Shown one piece after another: positions 43,154 through 56,035 of a DNA stretch of 64,000 nucleotides (the first letter of the stretch is position 1; each line of letters opens with the position of its first letter). This DNA comes from Coptis chinensis (lineage: Eukaryota > Streptophyta > Magnoliopsida > Ranunculales > Ranunculaceae). Both the position numbers and the translations under genes were made by a program. The notes beneath the pieces are model-generated. The model did not search any database and had not been told where the DNA came from. It saw only the letters and a program-made list of their open reading frames with translations. Location: the NCBI GenBank assembly GCA_015680905.1, contig CM027380.1, positions 17,502,001 to 17,566,000 on the forward strand, in the 5' to 3' direction.

Positions 43154-44252
43154 CACTATACCATAATAGGCTATTACTAACAGTCAAAAACCGTTACAAA
43201 AAATATTTGTAACGCTTTTTATCCGTAACAGTTTGGGCGTGGGTAATCTGTTACAAATATTTGTAACGGTTTAAAAGCGTTACAAAGTATTATTTTGCTA
43301 ACGGTTTTTTCCGTAACTTAAAATATTTGCTAACGGTTTTTTTTGCTCAATTGTATTACTCTTCAGTAACGGTTTTATAAAGTTAGTAACGTTTTTTTTG
43401 TGTTACTCTTTTCTAACATTAGTAACGGTTTTATAAAATTAGTAACGCTTTTTTGTGTTACTCTTTTCTAACCTCAGTAACGCTTTTTTGTGTTACTGAT
43501 TTATAAAATTTGTAACGATTAATTTTCTTTTGGTAACAGTTTTGCTGCTTCGTAAGTGTTACTCATTTCAAAGCTTAGTTACGGTTTTCCACCATTACAA
43601 AATTATTTCATATGTAAAAAAAATAATTTCCCCCAAAACTACCCTTTTTGGGAGACTACTGAACCTGCATAAAGATGCCCCCACTTATTAGGTATTCTAC
43701 AATCATCTATAACATAAACAAGAAATTAATCTCACAAGTACATCCAATCATATAATCTTTTATTAAAATAACATCACCAAAACATCTTTCATAAATAGGA
43801 CTTGTCACGAATGAAATACAATAATTTTTTCCAAATCAATGGGACTTGTCTTTAAACTCAAACTCTCACGTCATTTGTATAGAACTAGCACCTTCAGTAG
43901 TTGCAAGCATCAGGGAATGATTTTGGGATGGTATCATCAGAAAAGTCCCTTTCATCCTATACACCAATAGAAATATATAAAAATGAGTCAGGCAGTAGAA
44001 AACAAATATGTATAGATATATACTTATATCCTATTTTTAAGTAGTAGCTCCTTATACTCAAACTACGGAATTCACAGGCTAGTAGCAATAGAAGCATAGT
44101 ATAGACATGAAAGTTTATATAACGCCCCAAAACCCTATAACCTTGTCAGACACCTTGACGAAAGACAGAAATTTCGGCAGAGTCTCCTCTGTATTTTCAA
44201 CATTTCATATACATAAATCCTGTCATAACCTGAAAATCAAATAATATATTAA

Positions 44253-44335
44253 TTCGTAGAACTAGCTACTCAAATATATATTGATTCGTAGAACTAGCTA
44301 CTCAAATATATATTGATTCGTAGAACCAGCTACTT
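44253..44335. repeat. 32-bp tandem repeat, about 2.6 copies
   Basis: Units of TATTGATTCGTAGAACTAGC followed by TACTCAAATATA. Preceded at 44120 by 'ATAACGCCCCAAAACCC', which resembles the head of a TGTAACRCC-type LTR and may be a fragment of one. Confidence 0.85.
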
Positions 44336-44689
44336 AACCATCTCGACCAATGCCAGTTAAGTCAAATAACCAATCCTCGAATCAAAAGAACACTATAAAT
44401 TATATACCAAAATTAAAATGAAAACAACGTATACATCACTTCCACTTATATCAGTGTTATACACTTCTATTAGTTCCAACCCGAGATACAACACTTCGAA
44501 TATATACACACCATACATTCACACTACTCACATGTAAGAACCTATCTTCCAAAACAAAACTCATTAATAGACAATATGAAGGAATTTAGACAACTTTTAG
44601 AACAGAATAGACTACAAATTGAAGGTTTACCGCATTAAAACACCCACACAAAAAAACGAAGAAGTTTCGTTAATTAAGTTAGAGTGTAC

Positions 44690-44769
44690 CTGGAGATCCT
44701 CAACACTTCCGGCATGCCCAACAAAAAGAGTAGATTCTACTTTCCATGTTCCACTAGACAAAGGCTCCC
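44690..44769 (-). pseudogene. Captured exon of a GRWD1-like WD40 protein
   Basis: Minus strand: acceptor-like AAG, then 'EPLSSGTWKVESTLFVGHAG' and 'SVEDLQ', then donor GTACAC. 'GHxxSVEDLQ' after a 'TWKV' segment matches the glutamate-rich WD repeat protein 1 (ribosome biogenesis) family at a WD repeat start. One exon only, with splice sites intact, inside the CACTA-1 element. Identification rests on a 26-residue match from memory. Confidence 0.6.
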
Positions 44770-46289
44770 TTAAGACATAAAAAAATAAGAAAGAAAATTG
44801 TAGCAGTGTTAGTTTTGAGTAGATTGTTTTGCGGCATCGTAACTCAAATGTCCATCTTACTACATTGCAATGGGGGCATGAGCGGAGTGGAGAAGATTTT
44901 TTTTTGGGAGAAATATGAAATGTCCATCTTACTTAGGTTTCAACGATTTTTATGTTTTCATACATAGCTTGACTGGATGGTCATTCCTTTCCCAACCTTT
45001 TGTTCATTCATTTGCCTTGGCATCTCCTAGCTGAGTTAAAGTAACATATTCATACCTAACGATTTTCCACACGCCACCAGTTTCATTGTCATAGTACATT
45101 TGTGGAGAATTTAAAAGAAAGAACCTATCTTAATAATGCCCAGCAACCATATTATGTCAATGGAACACCTAGCATTCTGGAAGAAAGATGATACTGTGAC
45201 AACATGGACAGAGACAAGGAGAAAAAAAAATAAAAAATGAAAGGATTGTGTTTTGCAATTAAAGATGAATGTAATTGAGTTGATAAATCTAATTGGAAGA
45301 GAAGTAGGCTATAATAACTAATAGGGGGTAAGGTGAACACCACTATCGATGAAGTTGGACCACCTCGGATAAATGAAGTTGCGAATGACAAAAAAACATA
45401 AGCCAAAATCCATTTTGTGACATCCATATAAATCAGCCAAGCAGTTCGATATTTGAAGAATAATGATAAACAAAGGTAAGTTGATATTTGACACCATTAG
45501 AATATCTTTATGGGAAATATATGTGTCGTCACATTTACTTTCAAGGAAATATAAGTTTTTTTTTTTTCAGTTGGATAAGTTTTTGTTTTCCATGGCCTTC
45601 CAATATAATTTACTATTTTTGTGCGTTGAGGCGGGTGAAGTATTGATGTACTAAATTGACAATGCATTTTGTCTTAGAAAGGTGAATATTAGCACAGTTC
45701 AAATCATGCCCTTTTAACATTTGGATTTGCAATTATTGGGTTCTTGTGTGATGTCCACCAATGGTAATAAGTATTGGAACTCGGACTCTCATGTATTTTA
45801 TGAAATAATACACGCCACAATAACATTTTTGTCGATTTTAGCACATTAGTAGATGATATGTATTCGTCAACAACTTTCATTTCACTATTCCCCGCTCCAT
45901 TATATTAGTACGTTATGTCATTGGGGACTTGTGGAATCTTGTCCCCGATTACGCTCAATACCATGGTGTTAATTAGTAAGTGGTTGGATATATATATGCA
46001 GGTTTAAATGTTTAATTCTCAATAAAACTAGGCCACTTGCCCACTACCATGTTGTAGGTTTTGAGATCCTACACATTGTATCCAATCACTCACACCCAAC
46101 ACAAGCTTGCGGTTAAATGTTTTTTTTTTGCTTGCAGAAAATGTTGGTGAGCAGAAATCTATTCAGTTAGTAATTAGCTAGGTTAGGAAGTTTACTTACC
46201 ATTTAAAACCGCTTGTCCATAAGAGCACTGGCGAGGACCTGCTACCTCGTCGTGACCTTGGAATGAGTCTGCTGCTTTCGGGGGCTTGC

Positions 46290-48845
46290 CTTCTTAATGA
46301 AAGACCTTTTTGTTGGAAGTGGTGGAAGCAAAGAATGAGAACTCGCGACGTTGATGTTGTTGCTCTTCTTGTTGCTCATTGCTTACTGGTAACAATGGCT
46401 TAATCAAGGATGACAGATTTTGTGGGGGTATGCCGCCTTGTCGAGGGAAGAAGAGAGGAAAGAACTGCTGATTTTGGACAGGGACGGACTGCCCAAAACC
46501 CAATACTTTCGAGATTGTGCGCTACTATACATATCTATAGACTGCTGAAAAATTAACAGGATACACGGTTTTAAACTTTCTGTTTAGATGTAATATAGAA
46601 AGTTAAGAAACACATTTTTGGCTTAGATTTACACTGGATCAAGAGTTCATTAAACATTAAGTCGGACTAATGTCATGCAAATATGCAATCATATGGAGAT
46701 CCAACAGCTAGCCCAACATAAGACTAAAAGAGAGTATTGCTTCACGAAGACGGATTCTCATAAAAAGGGATATACTTGTACAATATAAGCACCTACATCA
46801 GAAACTTACTTACTAGCATTTTTCCTGATAAGCTGTCATATAAATATATAATCGATGGATCTACAGGACTACAGATAGCACCCAATACTTTGAATTTTTG
46901 AAATATCAGAATGCACCCTATTTGGGCATACATAATGAATGGTGACAAGATGGACATGTCAATTACATTAATTGGATTAGATGTCTGATGTTTTGGATCT
47001 GTCCTTTGAATAAACACCATACCCCACATGCTTGATCAATTTTGTATTATAGCTAATTTTACGTGGTCAGTGTTGCAAAGAATGGTCTAAAATTTAGACA
47101 CACTCGCCGCCACACAAAAACAAGCGACCCAACATTGTATCTCGCCATTTCGTGAGTTAGCTAGGCGATTGTTTTGTTGAAGGAGTAGATCTGATTTTCG
47201 TCCAACTGGGCGGAGGACATCTGTTGTCTCGACTCTCGAATTCATGTCATCTCTAGACACTACTAGGGCCACCAGATAGGAACAAATGATGAAAGAAAAC
47301 AATGCTTTCATACTTCATAGTGTGGGGGATTGTTTTAGGATAATCAATGCATTCATTGCAAAAGAACACATAAGAAGAATATGACGAAAATGAAAGCTTG
47401 TCAAAATCTTTTCCATTTTCCCCATCCGTCTCTTTAAAATTTATAATGTAATGCGGGCTCTCAAAAACAATTTATAATCTTAGTAATACTTTTTTTTTTT
47501 CTCCAAATAAAAAGCTCTCATTTAATTTATTTTCAGGTAACATCATCTAAAGAAGTAATGATATCATCCTTGGAGAGGTTGGAACAAGTGATCGATCGAA
47601 CATGGGCAGTGAGTTATCCAGCCACATGCAACGCGACAATAAGCCTAGAGAATAAAAAGTAAATCATGGACCATACAAACAGTTAAGAAGAACCAAAACA
47701 TAACAAAGAAGAGAGATAAAAGACCTGTAACTCGTGGCCATGAAGTGTTGTAAGAACCAGGTCTATTATGTTGTTAAACTTTCAATCGAAGAAACCGTAG
47801 AAGATGAATCAAATTGTATCCATTCACATCGTCTCCTTTATCCGGCGACACTTTCTCTTCATCTTCTTCACTTTCTATGTAAAACTTCGATCCAAAACTG
47901 AATTCTTCATTGCTATTCAAGTGTTTACACAACTAACTAAGAATTTGAAATATACATATTAGAGTCCCGGTAAATAAAGTAGTTGAAGATAGTAGTAATA
48001 TAATAGTCTTCAACAAAGTAAGGAAATACCGGTTTCACGGGATGGGAACAATCTTAAGGACTTTGTTGAAGAAAGTAATTAGCGCATAAAAGAGAAGAGG
48101 AAATATAGAAGATCTTGTTATAGAATCTGGAATCTGCAAGACTGAACGAAAAAAAGATAATCGGAGAAAAGTTTGTGCGCTTTTGGTGCGAGAGGTTTGT
48201 GAGTTGTATCGCAAATCAGTCTTCACCGATTTATATACAAGAAATTAATGCTAAATCTGGGACGGGGCATGGAAGTCGAACATTCAAGATAGGGTAAAAA
48301 GTAAACACAAGACAGTTTTGGTTGTCCTTCAAAAAGTCTCGTGTCATCTCCTCAGATTTTCTTGAATGGTCCATGCTTGATTTCATATTAGTGGATAAGT
48401 CACACATCAAGCACGCTCTTAGAGCTTCTCTAAGCCAGACCGCCACCATCCCATTACATGTTAAAATTTGGTAAATCAATGTCAATCCTCGTTTACTCAG
48501 GACGCCGTGCCAATCCATTTTTCTTGGAACACTTCATGAAACGCCACCCGCTAAACAATAATACATACTTGACAAAACAATACTAGATACTAAAAGATTG
48601 ATAGCCGATAATGCAAATGAACTTTGGATGGTTCAAAAGGACGCCAAAAACGATTGTTTGCTTTGTTAAATAGAAAACGCCACCAAGTAAAACAATAATA
48701 CATACTTGACAAAACAATACTAGATACACAACTTTGATGTGTTCGTCTAGTTTAAAATAGAAAGGATAAAAGGAGCTTTCTATCTCATCACACCCTAAAG
48801 GTGAAAGACCTCTTAGCAACATGGCCTCATCGTTAGAGATCATGT
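46290..48845 (-). other. Unrecognised short frames in CACTA-1
   Basis: Minus-strand stretches with codon-like character: about 46503-46294 ('FPLFFPRQGGIPPQNLSSL', Gln-rich), 47311-47087 (hydrophobic signal-like start 'MKALFSFIICSYLVALVVS' then a polar tail), and a Glu/Asp-rich piece near 47905-47800 ('SKFYIESEEDEEKVSPDKGD'). They may be further captured exons or the element's own decayed gene; I cannot name any of them. Confidence 0.3.
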
Positions 48846-49843
48846 AAAGGACACTTCATGGCAGTTTGGTCCGATGAACATTCTCGAACATATTGTTTTC
48901 CGACAAATGAGAAAGGCTATTGCACCAATCTCATTGATTAACAAGTCCGACTAATCAGAAGCATGTAAAGATTCAAGGGAATCTAAAACTGGTTTCAATG
49001 TTGGGGTTGTTTGGTTCAAAGAATTAATTTCTCATTACTTTAGGATTAAGGCGTGACTATGGATGAATCTTGATAGTTAATTAATTAAAAGCATGTGCAA
49101 ACAAGAACACAATTATAAGTCATTAAGCTTTTAATGAAAAACAAAGTTTTCAGAAGAAGCATGTTGAGAATTTCAGACATGAACACAGGTACAAGTCATT
49201 AATCAATAAAAACATGTACAAACAAGAACAATAATCGACCATAAGATGGTAGCTTCAAATAAAAACACAAACCAAAAGTAAAAATCGTTACCTTTTGTAG
49301 CAACTCGAACCGAACTTGACTGAATCGGACCAAGCAAACCCTACATCATAGTGGATTAAAATCGCGAGAGAAAGTAAGTGTGGATCGACCAATTAGAAAA
49401 CCCTAGGTAATTGAACGAAGAAGGAAGGCGTGCCTTACAACGGGCGGCAAACATCGATGAGAGATTGAAAGAGATTTGAGAGGCCTTTGATGGAGATTTG
49501 AGAGAGATTTATTCGAGAGAGAATCAATGAAAGAGAGTTTCTTTCTTTAATGAGTGTTGTGAATTAGCTAAAAACTTCACTAGAGCGAAGTTTTTCCTTT
49601 CCTAAATTCCCAAATTTCTCCTTTTTGTTTTTTTTAAATCGTTCACACTTTAGCAAGCATATATTTCGTAAGAAAATAACTCTGAAGACCGTTACAAATT
49701 AATTTAATTTTAATAAAATATCATTGTAACAGTTTATCATCATTCCACACGGTAATAAAGTGTGAGGAACTCTCTCACGGTAAAAAACTGTTACTAATTA
49801 AAAAAAGTAAGCGTTACTGATTTCTAGTTTTGGTGTAGTGTGC

Positions 49844-51540
49844 TAGTTGACAACTACTGTGCTAGTGGATGTAGGTTGCAAACTAGGATTTGTAACATAT
49901 CCGGTAGGTAGGAATGTCTTTCTTTTGTCGCTTTATTTGGTCATTTACTGTTGTTCTAACTGGCCCATGTCTTTGCTTTGTTTGTAGATTTTTCTGTGAA
50001 AATGCGAACTGATTGTGGGGAGATAGAGAGGTTCGTGTGGCTGACTCGAGCACAAAAATAAGCGAAGCTGTCTGAATTTGCTCATTTCTTTGTGGAAAAG
50101 GGTGGGCCTGCGATCCGAGAAAAAAGAAAGGCGCAAATGGACCGAGCTCGAGGTCAGACTAGGAAAGGGGTGATGGAGATGCGCGCGAGTGACTTGGTAA
50201 CATGGGAAGATAGGAATCGGGCTCATGGCGGCCTGAGACGACCCTCTGGAGGTGGTGCTTCAGGGGCTGGTGGGTCGAGCTCCCGACCTGAAGGGGGGGT
50301 CGATTGATGCTCCTGTAGAGCTGGAGACGGTGGTCTTCAATCCTCACCTAAGGAGCAGGTCGGAGAAGAGAAGAAATGACGCCTCTGAGCAAGATGCTGC
50401 CCGAGTTGCCAAAGTTGCGCGGCATGCTCTTGGTGAAAGCTCCAGCACGGGGGGCAGTTCTGGTGGTGGCCAGGCTAGTGCTACTGTTACTCGCCAGAGT
50501 CGGGTGCGACCGGAGAAGGCCTTGGACTTGGCCAACTTTGGGGCGGGGTCTAGGCCGTCTCCTGCGGTGCGAGAACCTAGTCCGGTGGCGAAGGCGAAAG
50601 GTCCCCGCAAAGCTAGTGGGAAGTCAGTTATGGTTGCGGATGACTTAGAGTCACAGTTTGTGTACTTAGACGACAACGGTGTTCAACGAATTGTGAGGTG
50701 AACTGATTGTAGCTTCAGGTCAAGTAAGGTATCGGCTTGTCTGCTAGAAACGAATAGCTCGACGGAAACCGTGAAGGGATAATGATGACAGAGGGCTGGC
50801 TGATAACTTGAAGCGGATGGAAATCGCGCAATGTCTGGTACGTGGATTTGTCCCCTTTTGATCTACCTGTTATTATGTACGCCATCTTGGACACAGGTTA
50901 TTAACATATGTGTGCAATTGCAGCTTGTGAGTGGGTTTCAGAAATTGAAAGAGATTGCTCAGTTCGCAGAGGCAGATAGAGAAACTGTGGTGAAGCTGTC
51001 AGACGAGCTAAAAAACGTTCAAGACGCCACTAAGATGGAACGTGAGGAGCTTGAAGACTTGAAGAAAGCACACCAAGCTCTGAGTCTGGCAAAAATGCTG
51101 AAGGATACCGAGGCAGAAGATCTGAGGCTAAAACTACAGGGTGCTGATGAGAACGTCATCGCAGCGACTGTGGAAATTGGTAGGTTGAACGAGTATGCCT
51201 TACACTGCAAGAAGGTTGCTCAAGACGCTACGAAGGCCTATGACGACCTGGATGCCAACTTTGTTGAGCTGGAAGCGGACTATAAGACTTTGAAAGAGGA
51301 GCATGCACATGGGATGTCTCGTCACCGCGACCGAACAGTGTGGAGATGTCGGTAGTGTTCTCTTCTTCTTCTTCGGTCGCGCCGCCGTGTGGTACCGCTG
51401 AAATGCTGGCCGCGTCTGATGTGCTTATGAGTTTGGATTTGGATGGAATGTCCGTTGTGGTTGAAGGGAGGGATGCTGAAATTGACGAGTCACTTGTGGC
51501 TGGAGAGCTAGTTGTTGCACCTGGAGATGGCGAGTTGTAA
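49844..51540 (+). pseudogene. Antisense ORF of E3, continuation and coiled-coil C-terminus
   Basis: Resumes after CACTA-1. About 49998-50310 encodes 'MRTDCGEIERFVWLTRAQK' then a stop, 'KLSEFAHFFVEKGGPA' and a basic region. 50252-50701 encodes an Arg/Lys/Ser-rich, probably disordered stretch ('RSRSEKRRNDASEQDAARVA', 'SQFVYLDDNGVQRIVR'). After a probable intron (acceptor TTGCAG at 50923), 50924-51330 encodes a long heptad-type coiled coil ('ADRETVVKLSDELKNVQDAT', 'EREELEDLKKAHQALSLAKM'). A frame change leads to an acidic tail ending TAA at 51540; CAATAAA follows at 51577. Several breaks make it a pseudogene. Confidence 0.65.
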
Positions 51541-52099
51541 CTTCGTTTTGCTAATCTGTATGCTTGTAAGCTGTGATACAATAAATTTGGTTTCCCAGGG
51601 TAACTCGGGCAGTTAAACTTTTCTTGCTTTTATGTGCTACCACTTTGAACGATCTGGTATCCCGTACTGGTTTGGGGTAACCATGTGATGATGAGTATTG
51701 GTTAGCCGGGTTGAATTTCCTGAGTAAGCTCAGCAACTCGGCTAAGGAACGAACTGTGGTTGGGGCTTGTCCGAACAGGTCGTTTTTTGCTTATATGCTA
51801 TGCTTGTTGCTTGTTTCTCTGTTGTGTGTGTCGCTTGCTTGATAGAATGTATGAACGATGATACTGCTATAACTATGCATGTCGGATGTACTACGGTGAT
51901 AACTGACTTTCAAGTAAGCTGTAGGCTTGAATGAGCGTCTTGTCGTTAAATTGTCTTTAGTTTTAGGTGTCGCCCGTAATGAGGTTACTAGATCGCTGTG
52001 ACCTGCACATAGAGTAGGACGTATGGTGTTCTGTTCATTGTCGAGAATGGCAGTATTTCCTCACGTGTGTGACACGTGTAGGAAAATGAGCGGTTCAAG

Positions 52100-53370
52100 G
52101 AGCGTAATGATGGCGGGCAGATGGCCTGACGTTTGCCTCTCAAGGTAATTATGAAGTGCTTAGGGAAAAGACGTTACATAATAAGTAAAACTGCTCGTAG
52201 AATACCAAAGGTATTTGCTTGTCTTCTTGTCTTAGCTCCTCTTTGCCCTAACGCTGTGCATTATCTTTGTCGCTGCTGCTACAGGTACGTTTGTTTCTAT
52301 TTTTGGATGTACCTTTTTGAGAAGGAGTTCTGTAACTCATGCAGTATTATCTCTATTCGTAGGTTTGATTATGGAAAGGTGCCGCAACTATGTGAGAGGA
52401 TAAGGGAGTTTGAGAGAAACTTCGCCTCTGGTAATGGAGGAGATGGAGTTCGACCCTTCATGTACACTGTGATCGTGGTAAGAGGAAGGCTGTTTCTATA
52501 GGGGCCAAAGGTAACAAGCGACCTAGGAGATCTGGTCGTCCGGTTGGTGGCATTGTATTTAGGTCGCCACAGCGGGTAGGCGACATCGATCGTCATCTTC
52601 GCTGAGCCGAAATAACTGGTGCAAGGTCACCAAGTCATTTGGTGAGAATTCGCCTCCGAAGCGGGGATGTGGGGAGCGAATTCTACTACCTGGGGAAGAC
52701 GGGGAAGAAGCGCACGGTGAAACGCTCTTACTGCAGCTTCGACTCGGCACCCATAGCGACCAGCCTTCTGGAGGGGATCGTGTTGGATGGTGACAAGGCA
52801 GAGGTGAAAGATGAAGATATGGAGACGCTGTTGGGGACGATGGACATGGCCGCTTGTTTGGTAAGCTCGTTATGCGCTAAGTTGTTGTGTTTGTGTCCAG
52901 GGCAATTTTAATCTTTAGCTTTGTACTCGCAGTTTCTTGCAGGGTATGATAAACTGAAAGATGTTGTGCAAAACATTGAGACTGATGATAACCCGCACGT
53001 CGAGCTGGGATGTATGCGAGCTGCGTGGGGAGTTGACAAAAGGAAGCTAGAGGTGATGACAAATAAGTATCAGAATGCTGCTGGCGAGAACTCTGCGTTG
53101 GTTACGGCTATGACTGATTTAGAGGGGGAGTTAGCTAAGATGACTGCATATGCCAAACAATGTCAAGGGGTAGCGCCAAAAGCAGCCAGAAAAGTATATA
53201 CCATGGCTTTGTCGCGAGAATATGCATACTGATGAGAAGTATCACCTCCTGATAAAGCGACTAAGGGCGAGGAGCAGGGGCGAGGTATGCGTGTGATGCT
53301 GAGATCTGCTCGGCACACTGCTTCTACTAGTGCGGCCCCGAAAGATAAGCATGTCTTGACTGATGTTTGA
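52100..53370 (+). pseudogene. Second, paralogous copy of the E3 antisense ORF (partial)
   Basis: 52640-52860 encodes 'SEFYYLGKTGKKRTVKRSYC', related to 'SQFVYLDDNGVQRIVR' of the first copy and followed in both by a Cys-Ser-Phe motif. After an intron-like gap (acceptor TTGCAG near 52942) comes 'GYDKLKDVVQNIETDDNPHV' and a coiled coil ('KRKLEVMTNKYQNAAGENSA'). Order of parts equals that at 50600-51330, so the two are diverged duplicates. Stops and frame changes are frequent. Confidence 0.55.
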
Positions 53371-55224
53371 TGATGCAATCTATCCTTGTCTATTTCAGCT
53401 AAACAAAAATCGTGAGTGTTCTTTACTTCTCCTATCTTATATGAGAGTTAACAATAGAGTTGTATCTTCAGGCTTGCCTGAGCATGTAACGCCCATATTT
53501 AAAATACGTAATTTATCTATTTATTTATTAATTAATTTAATTATTTATTTAATATTGGTTGGATTGGATTTGGGATATGTGGGCCTGGTTTTTGGGCCCG
53601 AGTCTGTTTTGGGCTTAGGTTTCAAACCCAAGTATATAATCACATTGTTCTAGAGAATAGAATTTTTAGAGAATAAAAAAATAATAATAATGAAAATGGA
53701 GGCGGCTGGTTTGCTCGAGCGTTGGAGCGCGACGGTTCGACTACGAGAGATTCGTCGAGCTTTTTATACAGGTGAGTAGATTAGTTTTTTCTATTTCACG
53801 TATAATTGTACTGTTCAAAGTTTTCGTTCATTATTCGGTTATTATTATTCGTCCTAGTTGTTAAAATTGGTTTAAACTGTCTTTCGAAACTCTGTTGAGA
53901 CTCGGGAAATCGATATTTGAACTGTCGAAGCTTGACGGGCCGTTAATGGCGTCGCCAAGCCCAAAAGAAAGAATCAGTCAGATCTAATATGTTGAACACT
54001 CCTGGTTGTGGTTTTGAACCCTCACTAAGGTGGGTATGATTGAATGATGTTAGGTGGCTGTGGTGGAGTGTTGGGTATGAGGTATTGACACTGAAGATGG
54101 GCGCTGGTGGAAGCTCGAAGCAAGCTATTAATGGCGGCGTGAGCACGGAGGCGTCTTGTTCATTGTTTGAACTAAAAAAACTGCTGTAGTTGTTGTTGTT
54201 TTGAACTTTTGATTGTCGGATGATTAGTCGTAGTGGATTAGCTGTAGTAGGTGTTGGAGTATTGGAGAGTTGGGTGGGCTGTTAAAGCTTGGAGAAAGCT
54301 TAAACAATTAATAATGGCGGTGAGATCGCCCATGCTAGGAGTAATATATATTTTATGTCTTGATGTTGTGAATTTCGTTTCGTTTTTGATGGGATGATGT
54401 TTGGTGGTAGTGGGGATGATTGGGTGCTCGACAGTAGTGCCGTTTGACGCTTTGGATTCGGTGTTAATGGAGGTCGCGATTGAGATCTAGTTTTGGGATG
54501 TTAATGAGGTGAGATTTTGTGTTTGACAAAGTTGTAAGGGTTGTTGCAAGGAGTGAAACCGATGGGTTGATGAAGTGAGGGGTGGTGGCCAGACTTGAGC
54601 TGCTGGCGGTGGAGGAGAGCTGGTTACCAGCTGAGGGAGACGACCTGTTGGTCGGTTGGGCTTGGGGCTTGGGCCTTAGGTGGTTTAGTTGTTGGGCCGG
54701 ATTCATTCATTTTGTTTTGGGCCTAAACATGAGTTAGTGGTTGGGCCGGTTTAAAAGGTTTATGTGGGCTGGTCCCTAAAATTTGAAATGGATCGCAGGA
54801 GATCTATTTAGTTTTGAAATTTTCAAGTTGAGCCAAATAAGTTTATGGGCCGGGTTAAACCGGGTCAGTTTAGCCCAGTCATTTAGGACCAGGGTTTGAA
54901 CTCTTTTTAAATATGGGTCTTTCAACATTTATGCTTTTGGGGCCGGGTTCTAAGGTTTGGGCTTGGCCAGTTGGGTCCGAACCATTACCTTAGCCATGAC
55001 ATGAACTTTGACCTTAGCCATGAACCTGTTGAACATAGAAACAACAGTTTGACTTTGACCATTGACCGTTGACTTTGACCATTGACTGTGGAATGTTGAC
55101 TTTTTCCAGTTTTTCTCATATTTAAGAATATGGACAAATATAGTAATAAAATATTGTCGAAAAATATATATATATATATATTTGTCATTATCTAATTAAA
55201 ATTTGACGTGAGTATACATTTAAA

Positions 55225-55227
<3 letters not shown>

Positions 55228-55282
<55 letters not shown>

Positions 55283-55303
55283 ATTATATATATATATATA
55301 TAT
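55228..55303. repeat. (AT)n microsatellites
   Basis: Two long alternating AT runs separated by TTTGATT; a shorter run lies at 55155-55185 and another near 55550. Confidence 0.95.
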
Positions 55304-55889
55304 TAGTTTAATTGTCTTAATTGTGCCATTTTATGTTGTAAATTGTATGAACAAATCAAATGCTAAAATGCCGCTGGAGCTTGTATAAATCTGGTTGTTA
55401 TTATCTAAGAATGATTTGACGTTGATATTGTGTATATTTTGACACGTGACGAGATAGAAACTTTAGGAGAGATAATATTCCTAAAACGCTATAAAAAAAA
55501 TATTATGCGATACGTTTGAAGCAATTGTGACATTATATAATATGTTGGGATATATATATATATATAAATGCAATAGTTTTAGAGAAATAAATGTATAAGC
55601 ACTCTATTATTTTATATGTGAGATGCTACTATGAGATAGTATAGTATTTGTGAATATTTGCCCACGGGATTGTGGCTTAGTGCAATAATATATTGGCACG
55701 TAAAAAAATGAAAGTGGTTATGAAATATAATTGAGATATTTTTAAATATTGTGGCTTAGTGCAATAAGGTATTTGACCTGCACGTGATATAGTGGAATTA
55801 TTATGAGTCATAGATGTATGACACCTGAATAAATTACCTAACGAAAATCCTAGAACCTAGCTACCATAACTCATGTGATCTGCCCTGTG

Positions 55890-56035
55890 TGGGCGTGTGC
55901 TATTTGATTGGCCTTTCTCGGGCGCTTTGATGAATCTGAATGGCCTTCGGTAAGTAATGTGATTGGCCCTTCCGGGCGCTTGAAGAAAAGTGAATGGCCC
56001 TTTCCGGGCGTTTCAAGAAAGTTGAATGGCCCTTC
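55890..56035 (+). repeat. Tandem repeat in LTR C (GGCCCTTCCGGGCG units)
   Basis: Four units of about 37 bp with TGAATGGCCCTTCCGGGCG and TTTGA/TTCAAGAAA. In its place LTR B has the 76-bp repeat at 34007-34351. Confidence 0.85.

Larger units (their letters stand above)
43154..49840. mobile_element. CACTA-1: 6.7-kb CACTA element, TSD TGC
   Basis: Left end CACTATACCATAATAGGC, right end TTTTGGTGTAGTG; the trinucleotide TGC is duplicated (43151-43153 and 49841-49843). Subterminal regions on both sides are packed with GTAACGGTTTT/CCGTTAC words (43170-43620 and 49680-49820). No En/Spm transposase motif was recognised inside, so it appears non-autonomous. It carries at least one host-gene fragment (WD40 exon, 44690-44769) and several unexplained short frames. 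It splits the E3 antisense ORF. Confidence 0.88.
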
